Below the pieces are notes generated by a model. The model saw only the letters and a list, made by a program, of their open reading frames with translations. It made no database searches and was not told the origin of the DNA. A program made the position numbers and the translations under genes. DNA of 40,041 nt from an uncultured Bacteroidales bacterium. GTDB lineage: Bacteria; Bacteroidota; Bacteroidia; Bacteroidales; Bacteroidaceae. This document shows positions 31,411-40,013 of this stretch, piece after piece (the stretch's first letter is position 1; every line of letters starts with the position of its first letter). The stretch lies in assembly GCA_902788865.1 (NCBI GenBank), contig CADALZ010000024.1:384-40424 (forward strand). The letters run 5' to 3'.

Positions 31411-32874
31411 TTATGCAATGCTATTCAGCAAAGCCACCTTATCCTCATTGACTAGCTTGAGTATCAGCTCGCCAAACAGGGTATTAGCCCATGCAAACCA
31501 AGAACGGGTGAACTTCGTGGTATCGTCTTTGTGAAACGACTCATGCATGAAGCCTGTGCCGGCCTCATTGTCGATGAGCAACTTCACACAGGTCTTGATT
31601 TCCTGATCATCAGTGCTGGTGAAAGCGCGCATCATCAGGCTCATAGGCCAAGGCATGTCATAGCCAATGTGCGGACCACCAATGCCCTCCACAGCCTTGC
31701 CACGGAAGAAGTATGGATTGTCCTCGCTCCACACGAAGCGGCGTGTATTCTGATAGATCGCGTCATCGACATCTACCAAACCCAGATAAGGCATAGCCAG
31801 CAGGCTTGGCACGTTGGCATCGTCCATCAGCAGTTGATTGCCAAATCCATCTACCTCATAGGCATACATTTTGCCATATTTGGGATGGTTGTAGATGGCA
31901 TACTGCTTCAGGGCAGCTTCCACCTCATCAGCCAAAGCTTTGCACTGACTTGCAAGGTCTGAGCGATGGTTCACTGCTGTAAGAATCTCTGCTGCCTTGT
32001 TGAGCACATTCACAGCGAAGAAGTTGGATGGAATGAGGAACAGGAATGTAGTGGCATCGTCAGAAGGTCGGAAAGCCGAAGCTATCAGTCCCACAGGCTT
32101 CACTGGCGCTCCCCACCCATCGTTTGACATCGTGTCGAGCTGGCGCTCCGTGCGACGCTGGAAGCGATAGCTGCCTTTGCCATCTCTACGCTGCTGGTCG
32201 CGGAAAGTGCTCAAGATGGTCTGAATGGCTTTGAGCCACTCCTCACCAAAGATGCTGGTATCTCCCGTAGTCTTCCAGTACTGAAAAGCCAAGCGGATGG
32301 GATAGCACAGCGAATCAATCTCCCATTTTCGTTCATGCAGTTCGTCTTTCATATCCGTATAGTCACTCTTCCACTCGCCCCCACCCTCTATCGGACCATC
32401 GTTGAAAGCGTTGGCATAAGGATCAATGTTGATGCTGAGGAACTGACGATTGATTACACCTGCAATCATCTCCTTCAGTGCAGCATCCTGATTGGCCAGC
32501 TGCACATAGGGCCACACCTGCGCCCCAGAGTCACGCAGCCACATGGCGTGGATATCGCCCGTATAGACAAAGGTATCTGGCCTCCCTTGTGCATCGTGGC
32601 GGAAGTGCACAGTGGTATCAATGGTGTTTGGGAAGCAGTTGGTGAACATCCAAGCCAGCTTCTCGTTTTTCAGCAACCCCTGCACACGCTTGATCTGTGC
32701 CTCCACCGCTTCAGAGCGGAACAGGCGATCGGCTGGGGCAGGACGATTGTCTTTATATATCATGCTCATTGCATATCCACTATTCTTAGCCCAAACGCTG
32801 CTTGGAGCGAGGGTAAAACCTGCCAATGACACCACACTGGTGCGCAGGAAACTTCTTCTTGAAACTCTTGTCAT
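31411..32874 (-). CDS. GH125 exo-alpha-1,6-mannosidase, Tat-exported
   Basis: A 487-residue protein with a twin-arginine signal SRRSFLRTSVVSLAGFTLAP. GH125 features: TGDIHAMWLRDSGAQVWPY, EWKSDYTDMKDELHERKWEIDSLCYP, GGPHIGYDMPWPMSLMMRA and the late HESFHKDDTTKFTRSWFAW with acidic catalytic candidates. The family removes non-reducing alpha-1,6-mannose from N-glycans and mannans by inversion. A Tat signal on a glycosidase without a redox cofactor is notable. It is divergent from the oxidoreductase-DUF1080 pair; a weak -7 box TAATTTTA lies at 32900-32907. Confidence 0.92.
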   Translation of the reverse strand: MTRVSRRSFLRTSVVSLAGFTLAPSSVWAKNSGYAMSMIYKDNRPAPADRLFRSEAVEAQIKRVQGLLKNEKLAWMFTNCFPNTIDTTVHFRHDAQGRPDTFVYTGDIHAMWLRDSGAQVWPYVQLANQDAALKEMIAGVINRQFLSINIDPYANAFNDGPIEGGGEWKSDYTDMKDELHERKWEIDSLCYPIRLAFQYWKTTGDTSIFGEEWLKAIQTILSTFRDQQRRDGKGSYRFQRRTERQLDTMSNDGWGAPVKPVGLIASAFRPSDDATTFLFLIPSNFFAVNVLNKAAEILTAVNHRSDLASQCKALADEVEAALKQYAIYNHPKYGKMYAYEVDGFGNQLLMDDANVPSLLAMPYLGLVDVDDAIYQNTRRFVWSEDNPYFFRGKAVEGIGGPHIGYDMPWPMSLMMRAFTSTDDQEIKTCVKLLIDNEAGTGFMHESFHKDDTTKFTRSWFAWANTLFGELILKLVNEDKVALLNSIA

Positions 32875-32899
32875 AGGTTGATGTTTATTCTTTTCGCAC

Positions 32900-32907
32900 T
32901 AAAATTA
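32900..32907 (-). promoter_or_regulatory. Probable -7 box of the GH125 gene
   Basis: The minus strand reads TAATTTTA, one base off TAnnTTTG, about 26 nt before the start. Confidence 0.35.
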
Positions 32908-33019
32908 CTATTGTTTTTTGAATTTTCCTACTTTTTTGCAAGAATGCTAGCAAAATCATTTCAACTTTGAAAGAAAAGTATTATATTCGTGGTGGTTAAC
33001 CACTTAAATCTATTTTACC

Positions 33020-34435
33020 ATGACAACAAGAAGACGATTTCTGAAATCTTCGGCCTTGGCAGCCACTGGTATATTCCTGACTCCAGATGGCATCTTTGCA
33101 AGACCCAATGCCCGCACTCGATTCCATGCCGACAAAGTGAAGATAGCCTACATAGGCATAGGCAATCGAGGCAACCAGATCATTAAAGACTTTGCTGCCA
33201 CCGATATGGTGGATGTAGTAGCACTCTGCGATGTGGACATGGGCAACAAGCAGACAGAAGAGGTTATGAACATGTACCCACGAGCCAAACGGTTCAAGGA
33301 CTTCAGGGAGATGTTCGAGAAGTGCGGCAGTGAGTTCGATGCTGTAGCTGCGGCTGTGCCAGACCATTTCCATTTCCCTGTAGCTATGCTGGCTCTTTCA
33401 GAAGGTAAGCACATATATCTGGAGAAGCCCATGTGCCGCACCTTCCACGAAGCCGAGCTAATGATCCAAGCAGCTCTGAGGCATCCGAACCTGGCCACGC
33501 AGGTGGGCAATCAAGGACACTCTGAAGCCAACTACTTCCAGTTCAAGGCATGGAAGGAGGCTGGCATCATCAAGGATGTGACTGCCGTAACTGCCCACAT
33601 GAACGATATACGTCGTTGGCACAAGTACGACTCCAACGAAGGACGGCTACCACAGGCCGATCCACTGCCGAAAGACATGGATTGGGACACTTGGCTGGGC
33701 GCAGTGCTTTATCATGACTATAGCGAGAAATACCACCAAGGCAATTGGCGCTGCTGGTACGACTTCGGCATGGGAGCACTAGGTGATTGGGGAGCACACA
33801 TCCTCGATACCATACACGAGTTTCTGAACTTGGGTCTGCCTTATGAGGTAAGCATGAAGTATGCCAATGGGCACAACGATTATTTCTTCCCCTACTCTTC
33901 TACCATCTTATTCCGCTTTGGCGCCAGAGAGGGCATGCCACCTGTAGATATCACTTGGTATGATGGTACAGACAATCTGCCACCTTTACCAGAAGGCTAT
34001 GGAGGATCTGCCGTCACAGAGGGAGTACCTATCACGAACCAAGGTGTCACTACCAACCAGCGATTGGCTCCTGGCAAGATCATCTATTCACGCGACCTTA
34101 TCTTCAAGGGTGGCAGCCACGGTAGCACGCTGAGCATTATCCCAGAAGAGAAAGCCAAAGAAATGGAGAAACTGCTGCCTCCTGTTCCAGAAAGTCCATC
34201 GAACCATTTCGAGAACTTCCTGCTGGCTTGTCAAGGACTGGAAAAGACGCGTTCACCCTTTGAAATCAATGGTGTACTGAGTCAAGTGTTCTGTTTGGGA
34301 GTCATTGCACAGCGCCTGAATGCACAGCTCTACTTTGACCCACGTACCAAGCAGTTTACCAACAATGCATTCGCCAACGCACTGCTCGCTGGTCAGCCTC
34401 CGCGTCGTGGCTGGGAAGATTTCTACAAACTCTAA
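33020..34435 (+). CDS. Tat-exported Gfo/Idh/MocA-family oxidoreductase
   Basis: A 471-residue protein with a Tat-type signal TTRRRFLKSSALAATGIFL. Nucleotide-binding start KIAYIGIGNRGNQI, ALCDVDMG, catalytic EKPMCRTFHEAE and GALGDWGAHILDTI. It keeps the standard EKP, unlike the homologue at 28.5 kb. It is 19 nt upstream of a DUF1080 protein, a pairing known in oxidation-elimination of glycosides: the dehydrogenase makes a 3-keto sugar and DUF1080 cleaves it. A -7-like TATATTCG lies at 32982-32989. Confidence 0.92.
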   Translation: MTTRRRFLKSSALAATGIFLTPDGIFARPNARTRFHADKVKIAYIGIGNRGNQIIKDFAATDMVDVVALCDVDMGNKQTEEVMNMYPRAKRFKDFREMFEKCGSEFDAVAAAVPDHFHFPVAMLALSEGKHIYLEKPMCRTFHEAELMIQAALRHPNLATQVGNQGHSEANYFQFKAWKEAGIIKDVTAVTAHMNDIRRWHKYDSNEGRLPQADPLPKDMDWDTWLGAVLYHDYSEKYHQGNWRCWYDFGMGALGDWGAHILDTIHEFLNLGLPYEVSMKYANGHNDYFFPYSSTILFRFGAREGMPPVDITWYDGTDNLPPLPEGYGGSAVTEGVPITNQGVTTNQRLAPGKIIYSRDLIFKGGSHGSTLSIIPEEKAKEMEKLLPPVPESPSNHFENFLLACQGLEKTRSPFEINGVLSQVFCLGVIAQRLNAQLYFDPRTKQFTNNAFANALLAGQPPRRGWEDFYKL

Positions 34436-34454
34436 CCATTAATTCTAGCGTATC

Positions 34455-35249
34455 ATGAGAACAATCAAGTTATACCTTATTTCATTGCTGTGCATAGCTG
34501 CTCTCCAAGCCTGTCAGCAACCAAACAATGAACCTACCGTAGCACAACCTGAGTCATATTGGCAGATAGAAACCAGTGACTCGCCTAATACGCTATCTGC
34601 TGCCGAGCAGGCCGATGGCTGGAAACTTCTCTGGGACGGAAAGACCTCCGAAGGCTGGAGAGGTGCCCGTCTGGACGGATTTCCTCCCAGTGGCTGGACT
34701 ATCGAAGATGGCATTCTCAAGGTGAATCAAGGTGAAGGCAAGGAAGCCGCCAATGGAGGTGACATCATCACCACTCGCACCTATCGCAACTTTGTGCTCA
34801 AGGTAGATTTCAAGATTACAGAAGGTGCTAATAGCGGCATCAAATACTTTGTGCATCCAGACCTGAACCAAGGTGCTGGCTCTGCCATAGGTTGCGAATT
34901 TCAAGTACTGGACGACCTGCGCCATCCAGATGCCAAGCTGGGTGTTAAGGGCAATCGCACACTGGGCTCACTTTACGACCTGATTCCTGCCCCAGACAAC
35001 AAGCCTTTCGACATTAGCCGGTTCAACACAGCGATGGTGTATGTCAAGGGCACCCATGTGGAGCATTGGCTCAATGGCATGAAACTGCTGGAGTATGAAC
35101 GCAACAATCAAGAATGGAATGCACTGGTAGCTTACAGCAAGTATCGCGACTGGCCTAACTTCGGTAACTGGGAAGAAGGGCATATCTTACTTCAAGACCA
35201 TGGCGATGAAGTATGGTATAGGAATGTAAAGATTAAAGAGCTTGAATAA
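34455..35249 (+). CDS. DUF1080 (3-keto-disaccharide hydrolase/lyase-like) lipoprotein
   Basis: A 264-residue lipoprotein (lipobox LQAC). A concanavalin-like DUF1080 domain fills residues 50-264: [54 protein letters not shown] and the C-terminal [22 protein letters not shown]. Members cleave glycosidic bonds of 3-keto-glycosides. It is in an operon with the Tat oxidoreductase, which would supply the 3-keto substrate in the same compartment. Confidence 0.92.
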   Translation: MRTIKLYLISLLCIAALQACQQPNNEPTVAQPESYWQIETSDSPNTLSAAEQADGWKLLWDGKTSEGWRGARLDGFPPSGWTIEDGILKVNQGEGKEAANGGDIITTRTYRNFVLKVDFKITEGANSGIKYFVHPDLNQGAGSAIGCEFQVLDDLRHPDAKLGVKGNRTLGSLYDLIPAPDNKPFDISRFNTAMVYVKGTHVEHWLNGMKLLEYERNNQEWNALVAYSKYRDWPNFGNWEEGHILLQDHGDEVWYRNVKIKELE

Positions 35250-35265
35250 TTCTTAGCTCTACAAT

Positions 35266-35303
35266 AAAAAAGCCTGCGTCGTAGAATGGACGCTGGCTTT
35301 TTT
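35266..35303. terminator. Bidirectional terminator between DUF1080 and GH78 genes
   Basis: A stem of AAAAAAGCC-T-GCGTC with GACGC-T-GGCTTTTTT (one T-T mismatch) and an 8-nt loop, A-run on one side and T-run on the other, between convergent genes. Confidence 0.88.
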
Positions 35304-35321
35304 ATGATAAGGTGTAAGCTA

Positions 35322-37916
35322 TTACTTCGTTACCGTATAGGTGCCTGCCTCATACTCCTTGACTTCTGTCTCACCAGGCAAAGTCACAGAGGCCGTAGCT
35401 CCCTCAGGAATGGTGAACTCCCACGTCCACTGGTCACCATCGTAACGCCAAGCACTCTTTATCAGACCTGCAGCCGAGTGATATTCGGCTTCCAAATGTC
35501 CTAAGCGCTTGTCAGGCAGAGGGCGCATGATGATATGCTTGAAACCAGGAGCAGCAGGATCTGCAGCGATACCAGCAGCAGTCTCCCAAATCCACTGACA
35601 TACACAGCCATAGGCGTAATGGTTGAAGCTATTCATACCCTGCGGACCCATGCCCTTCTCTATCATGTAGCTGTTCCACCGCTCCCAGATAGTAGTGGCA
35701 CCATTGTCAACAGAATAGAGCCAACTTGGGTTCTTACGCTGGAAAAGCAGTTCGTAAGCGATATCTTGCATGCCATTCTCTGTGAGGGTTGGCATCAAGA
35801 TAGAAGTGCCCAGGAAACCAGTCTGCAGACAGTTGTCATGCTGTGCAAAATTCTTACGTAAGCGATCTATCATAGCCTCCTTGGCACTGCCCTCTACCAG
35901 CTGGTTCTTCAGGGCAAACAAGGCAGGAGTCTGCATAGTGTTCAGTATGGCTGTCTTGAAAGTTCCATCGGCATTGAGGAACTTAGACTTCAGATAAGCC
36001 TTAGCCTCATCTGCCATCTTTTGATAGACAGCAGCACTGCGTCCTGTAGCCTCAGCCATATCGCGCATCATAGCAGCATCGATAGCCCAGTAGGAAGCAC
36101 TCAGATAGTTCCAATAAATGATGGCCTCTGGCAGAGGTTCGCGTCCACGCGGTGTATTTCTGAAAGCACCGCCTCCACAGCTTTCCAGTGGCTCATAGCT
36201 CAGCCAGTCGGCCCACTGGTAGTTGCCATTCTCTGATACCAAAGTCACATGATCGTACTTCGTATCATAAATAAGGTTCATGTACTTATTCATGGCCTCC
36301 CAGTTCTCCTCTATCATCTCACGATCACCAAACTGTTTCCAGACCGTCCAAGGAACGATGATGCCTGCATCTGCCCAGCCCAGACGAAGCATGTCACCAC
36401 CATACTGTGCCAAAGGAGCCACACCAGGGAAGCCACCCTTTGGACTCTGGGTATCACGCATGTCGCGCATCCACTTGTGGAAGAACTGATCGGTATTGGC
36501 AAAGAACGTTCCTGTTTCAGCGAAAACCTGCGTATCTGCCGTCCAGCCCAGACGCTCATTACGTTGCGGACAGTCGGTAGGCACAGAGAGATAGTTGGAA
36601 CGCTGTCCCCAAATAGTGTTTGAGATCAGCTTGTTCACCAACTCATTGCCAGTAGTGATGGTACCTATTTCCATATCTTTGGCTATGGAAGTCACAGGTA
36701 TAGACACCAGTGACGTGATATGCACCTCATCTGTAGCTGTGATAGACACAAAGCGATAGCCAAAGAATGTGCTATGAGGAATGTAAGACTCCAGCTTGTC
36801 GCCACCCGCGAAGGTGTATTTCAGTATCATACCTATCTTAGGCACACGTAAATTGTCACGATGCACGCTCCCCTCTGGACCATCCATGCCACGGCTCTTG
36901 GCACCATTGCCATCGTTAAGCAGCTCACCTGGAAGGCAGGTCAGCACAGTGCCCTCTGGAGCAGAGAAGATGAAGGATGGCACAGCAGCAGCATTCTGTC
37001 CAAAGTCCACCACCAACGTCTCTCCTGGACGGAGAACCATCTCAGCACCAGATGTAAACTCTTCGGCTATGACTACCTTGCCATATTCCTCTTCAGTAGC
37101 TCCAGACACCTCTTTATATTTATAGGCTTTGACAGGAGTCAATGCGAGGTCTGAACGTAGGTAGATCTCAGCGCCTTCAGAAGGTAATATCTCACCTTGA
37201 AACTCTGTGTTCAACTCTGGTGCAGAAAGCTTTTCTGGTGTGAGGAATCCCAGAGGCACACGGGCATCGTATTCTTCGCCATCGAAGATGGCTGCATGCT
37301 GCACCGGTCCGGCTATACCGGCTTTCCAATGATCTAAGTCGGTACCATAGAGTTGCTTAGTGCCATCTGCATAGGTCAGCTCCAACACGCCACGGAAAGC
37401 CACTTTCTTTCCTATCATACCCTCATGTCCACCAGGAGTAACAATTCTATCGCCCCACCAGCCTGGAGTTACCTGCACAGCCAGCATATTCTCTGCACCC
37501 GACTTGGTCTTTAGCACTGGCGTGATGTCGTAAGTGAATGAGCGCTTGGTTTTGGCGTAGTGTGTAAAGCCAGGTTTCAGCACTTCATCACCTATGCGTT
37601 CGCCATTCACATAAAGTTCATAGACACCCAGACCAGCCGTCATCCAGCGAGCTGATGAGACTTTCTGGTCATTTTTCACAGTAGAGACAAACCAACTGGA
37701 TCCATCTGCCGAGCGACCATTGTCTGAGTCGTTGATGCGTCCTGTTACCACAGGTGCATTAGCTGCAGAAATCCATTGAGAAACATCCCAAGCCGAGGCA
37801 TCCAATGCCTCTACTTTCTTCACAGCTCCAGTAGTGGCATCACTACCACAACTTGAAGTCATAAACAGTGTCGTTGCCAAAGCAAGGGCACTAAATAATT
37901 TGGTCTTTGATTTCAT
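35322..37916 (-). CDS. GH78 alpha-L-rhamnosidase lipoprotein
   Basis: An 864-residue enzyme with a lipoprotein signal (lipobox TSSC, Cys23). N-terminal beta-sandwich domains carry YELYVNGERIGDEVLKPGFTHY and the segment GWWGDR. The catalytic (alpha/alpha)6 barrel has the family signature DCPQRNERLGWTADTQVF, with acidic catalytic residues, and later SFNHYAYGCVCQWIW. A short beta domain ends it. It releases terminal L-rhamnose from pectin, glycosides or saponins. It starts 3 nt after the NCS2 permease stop, so the two are probably co-transcribed, an odd pairing. Confidence 0.95.
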   Translation of the reverse strand: MKSKTKLFSALALATTLFMTSSCGSDATTGAVKKVEALDASAWDVSQWISAANAPVVTGRINDSDNGRSADGSSWFVSTVKNDQKVSSARWMTAGLGVYELYVNGERIGDEVLKPGFTHYAKTKRSFTYDITPVLKTKSGAENMLAVQVTPGWWGDRIVTPGGHEGMIGKKVAFRGVLELTYADGTKQLYGTDLDHWKAGIAGPVQHAAIFDGEEYDARVPLGFLTPEKLSAPELNTEFQGEILPSEGAEIYLRSDLALTPVKAYKYKEVSGATEEEYGKVVIAEEFTSGAEMVLRPGETLVVDFGQNAAAVPSFIFSAPEGTVLTCLPGELLNDGNGAKSRGMDGPEGSVHRDNLRVPKIGMILKYTFAGGDKLESYIPHSTFFGYRFVSITATDEVHITSLVSIPVTSIAKDMEIGTITTGNELVNKLISNTIWGQRSNYLSVPTDCPQRNERLGWTADTQVFAETGTFFANTDQFFHKWMRDMRDTQSPKGGFPGVAPLAQYGGDMLRLGWADAGIIVPWTVWKQFGDREMIEENWEAMNKYMNLIYDTKYDHVTLVSENGNYQWADWLSYEPLESCGGGAFRNTPRGREPLPEAIIYWNYLSASYWAIDAAMMRDMAEATGRSAAVYQKMADEAKAYLKSKFLNADGTFKTAILNTMQTPALFALKNQLVEGSAKEAMIDRLRKNFAQHDNCLQTGFLGTSILMPTLTENGMQDIAYELLFQRKNPSWLYSVDNGATTIWERWNSYMIEKGMGPQGMNSFNHYAYGCVCQWIWETAAGIAADPAAPGFKHIIMRPLPDKRLGHLEAEYHSAAGLIKSAWRYDGDQWTWEFTIPEGATASVTLPGETEVKEYEAGTYTVTK

Positions 37917-37919
37917 AGT

Positions 37920-39128
37920 TTAGTTATTTTGATCTTTTGTTTTCGGTAGCAACAAATGAAGCACTACGCCCACCACGGCAGACAAGCCTATACCACTGAT
38001 AGAGAAAGAGCCCGCAGAAAGCACTGCCCCACCTATGCCAGTAGTAAGAATCAGACTGACGATGATGATGTTGCGCGTCTCGTTCAAGTTCACCTTATTA
38101 TTAATAAGGCTTTGTGCGCCCACACTGGCAATAGAGCCAAAAAGCAGCAGCATGATGCCACCAAGCACAGCCGACGGAATGGCTTGAAGCACTGCGCTGA
38201 GCTTGCCAATGACAGAGAATACCAAAGCTGTGACTGCAGCGATGCGGATTACTTGCGGATGGCTGATGCGTGTAATCTGTATGGCACCAGTCACCTCACT
38301 ATACGTGGTCACAGGAGGGCCGCCAAAGAAGGAGGCGAACAAGCAAGCCAATCCATCACCAAGCAACGTGCGATGCAAACCTGGCTCTTTGACAAAATCT
38401 TTCCCTGCAACTTCACTTACTACATACACATCACCTATGTGCTCTATCACAGGGGCGATAGCCACAGGAATCATGAAGAGGAATGGTTGCCAAGCAAACT
38501 GTGGCCAATGGAAATGCACGATGGAATCTGGCAAGGCAAACCAGGAGGCTGCAGCCACGCCTGAGAAATCTACCTCGCCCATGCAGATAGCTACCAGATA
38601 ACCCACTAAGATGCCACATACCACAGGTACCAGTTTCAGCAATCTTTTGCCGAAAGTGAGCACTGCGATGGCCGTAGCCAATGAAATGATAGCCAACAGC
38701 CAGTTCTGCTTAGCCATATCCACTGCTGTAGGTGACAATGAAAGACCTATCAGCATAATGACTGGTCCGATGACCACAGGCGGGAATAGTCGGCTGAGCA
38801 ACTTCTGCCCCTGCCACTTGACCAGTGCAGACATGATGAAATAAACCAAGGCCACCCCTGCAATACTGGCAATGGCACCACCCATTCCCCACTGTTCGGC
38901 AGCAGAGATGATAGGGGCAATAAAAGCAAAACTACTTCCTAAAAAGATAGGAACCATGCCACGAGTGACCAAGTGGAAAATGAGCGTACCCACACCAGCA
39001 GTAAATAAGGCGGTAGCAGGGTCGAGTCCAACAAGCAGAGGGACCAGTACCGTGGAGCCAAATGCCACAAAAAGGAACTGGACACCTACGATAGTCTTGC
39101 GGAAAGGAGTCAAAGTTTCACTACTCAT
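37920..39128 (-). CDS. uraA: NCS2-family uracil/xanthine permease
   Basis: A 402-residue membrane protein with about 14 helices. Motifs: the N-terminal GVQFLFVAFGSTVLVPLLVG, FIAPIISAAEQWGMGGA, and the substrate-site segments EHIGDVYVVSEVAGKDF and FFGGPPVTTYSEVTGAIQITRI. The EHIGD and GGPPVTTYSE pair points to uracil over purines. It lies between a DUF5020 outer-membrane barrel fragment and GH78. A Tsx-like outer-membrane protein plus this permease would make a nucleobase uptake route. Confidence 0.92.
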   Translation of the reverse strand: MSSETLTPFRKTIVGVQFLFVAFGSTVLVPLLVGLDPATALFTAGVGTLIFHLVTRGMVPIFLGSSFAFIAPIISAAEQWGMGGAIASIAGVALVYFIMSALVKWQGQKLLSRLFPPVVIGPVIMLIGLSLSPTAVDMAKQNWLLAIISLATAIAVLTFGKRLLKLVPVVCGILVGYLVAICMGEVDFSGVAAASWFALPDSIVHFHWPQFAWQPFLFMIPVAIAPVIEHIGDVYVVSEVAGKDFVKEPGLHRTLLGDGLACLFASFFGGPPVTTYSEVTGAIQITRISHPQVIRIAAVTALVFSVIGKLSAVLQAIPSAVLGGIMLLLFGSIASVGAQSLINNKVNLNETRNIIIVSLILTTGIGGAVLSAGSFSISGIGLSAVVGVVLHLLLPKTKDQNN

Positions 39129-39151
39129 AATCGTATATCATTTAGTTTTTC

Positions 39152-39850
39152 TTAGAAATTCCATTTCGCAGCTAAGGTAGGATTGATGAAGAACGACTTA
39201 TCATTGTATGTGTTATAGACGAAGTTACTACTTATCTCCCACTCCGTGCCGAGAGAGAAATGCTCCGTGACGTTATACCACAACTGAGGTTCTGTGAGCA
39301 TCACCAACTGGCCATGTCCATCGGCTTTCTGTCCACGCCAGAAATCGATGAAGCCATTAAACGTTAACGCATTTTGGGCGAAGGTGGTGCTCCATACGCC
39401 AGTGAGCTGCACACTATGATAGGCGGAAGTATAGTCATAGCTCTTGAAGAAACGTTTATACATCAGTTGCACAGAGAAAGTCTTAGAGAAATCGGCGGAG
39501 TGCCCATGCCATGCTGGACCAATCAAAGCAGCTACACCATCTTCCGTGATAAGTTTTTGAGCCGCTTTTGTACTTTCGGCTGCATCACCCTTATCATCCT
39601 GTGTTTCATATTTGATTTTATACTTGTGGCCTTTTTTGGCGTTATATTGCTTGATAGCTAGCTTAGCGCCGTTATATTCTGCCTTTCCATAACTGGCAAC
39701 ATTACCTGTCAACTCGAAGTTTAATCCAAGTTTTACCGTGTCACCTTTCTTATACGTTTGTGCTTGCGCACCACCGCCACTGGAACAACCAGCCAACATA
39801 CTCGTTGCCATGGCAGCACTCGCTAAAAGCTTAATAAATTTGCCTTTCAT
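39152..39850 (-). CDS. Chimeric frame: amino-acid ABC transporter binding-protein N-terminus joined to DUF5020 C-terminus
   Basis: The 232-residue frame is two unrelated halves. Residues 1-113 are a Gram-positive-type lipoprotein (lipobox LAGC, Cys22) with LivJ-like branched-chain amino-acid binding-protein sequence: VKLGLNFELTGNVASYG, NGAKLAIKQYNAKKG, then QKLITEDGVAALIGPA. Residues 114-232 are the C-terminal part of a DUF5020 Tsx-like outer-membrane barrel: HSADFSKTFSVQLMYKRFF, LVMLTEPQLWYNV, LGTEWEISSNFV and an ending PTLAAKWNF. The switch is at about 39512. Neither half could work in this combination. The DUF5020 half belongs with the uraA locus; the other half belongs to another organism. 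Confidence 0.85.
   Translation of the reverse strand: MKGKFIKLLASAAMATSMLAGCSSGGGAQAQTYKKGDTVKLGLNFELTGNVASYGKAEYNGAKLAIKQYNAKKGHKYKIKYETQDDKGDAAESTKAAQKLITEDGVAALIGPAWHGHSADFSKTFSVQLMYKRFFKSYDYTSAYHSVQLTGVWSTTFAQNALTFNGFIDFWRGQKADGHGQLVMLTEPQLWYNVTEHFSLGTEWEISSNFVYNTYNDKSFFINPTLAAKWNF
39500..39520. other. Probable chimera junction
   Basis: Homology switches between residue 113 (Ala, codon 39512-39514) and residue 114 (Trp, codon 39509-39511). To the left everything is Bacteroidota in style. To the right are a strong AAGGAGG ribosome site, a sigma-70-type promoter and a Gram-positive lipoprotein start. Confidence 0.75.
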
Positions 39851-39886
39851 AGCTGAGCCTCCTTCTCTTTCTCAATAGTTATTAAA

Positions 39887-39915
39887 ATGATACAATTATT
39901 TTCATTTGGTTTCAA
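39887..39915 (-). promoter_or_regulatory. Sigma-70/SigA-type promoter of the foreign segment
   Basis: On the minus strand, TTGAAA (39910-39915), 17 nt, TATCAT (39887-39892). AAGGAGG (39858-39864) lies 7 nt before the ATG at 39850. This promoter architecture differs from the TAnnTTTG type used elsewhere in the window. Confidence 0.7.
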
Positions 39916-39969
39916 CTACTAGAAAATTTTTTTCATTCCTTTACAATTTCCAAATCGAAATGGCAACAG

Positions 39970-40013
39970 AAGAAAAAATATCAATGGTATTGCTAACCAT
40001 TGTCATCAATGGT
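39970..40013 (-). terminator. Terminator-like hairpin with a competing pairing
   Basis: On the minus strand, CAATGGT (39996-40002) pairs with ACCATTG (39982-39988) over a 7-nt loop and is followed by ATATTTTTT. A further ACCATTG (40007-40013) could pair with the same CAATGGT and disrupt it. It could end a gene beyond the window, or act as an attenuator. Confidence 0.5.

Noticed and set aside
39152-39850. A novel natural fusion protein
   Set aside because: The halves belong to different compartments and lineages, and regulatory signals also change at the same point; a chimeric assembly is simpler.
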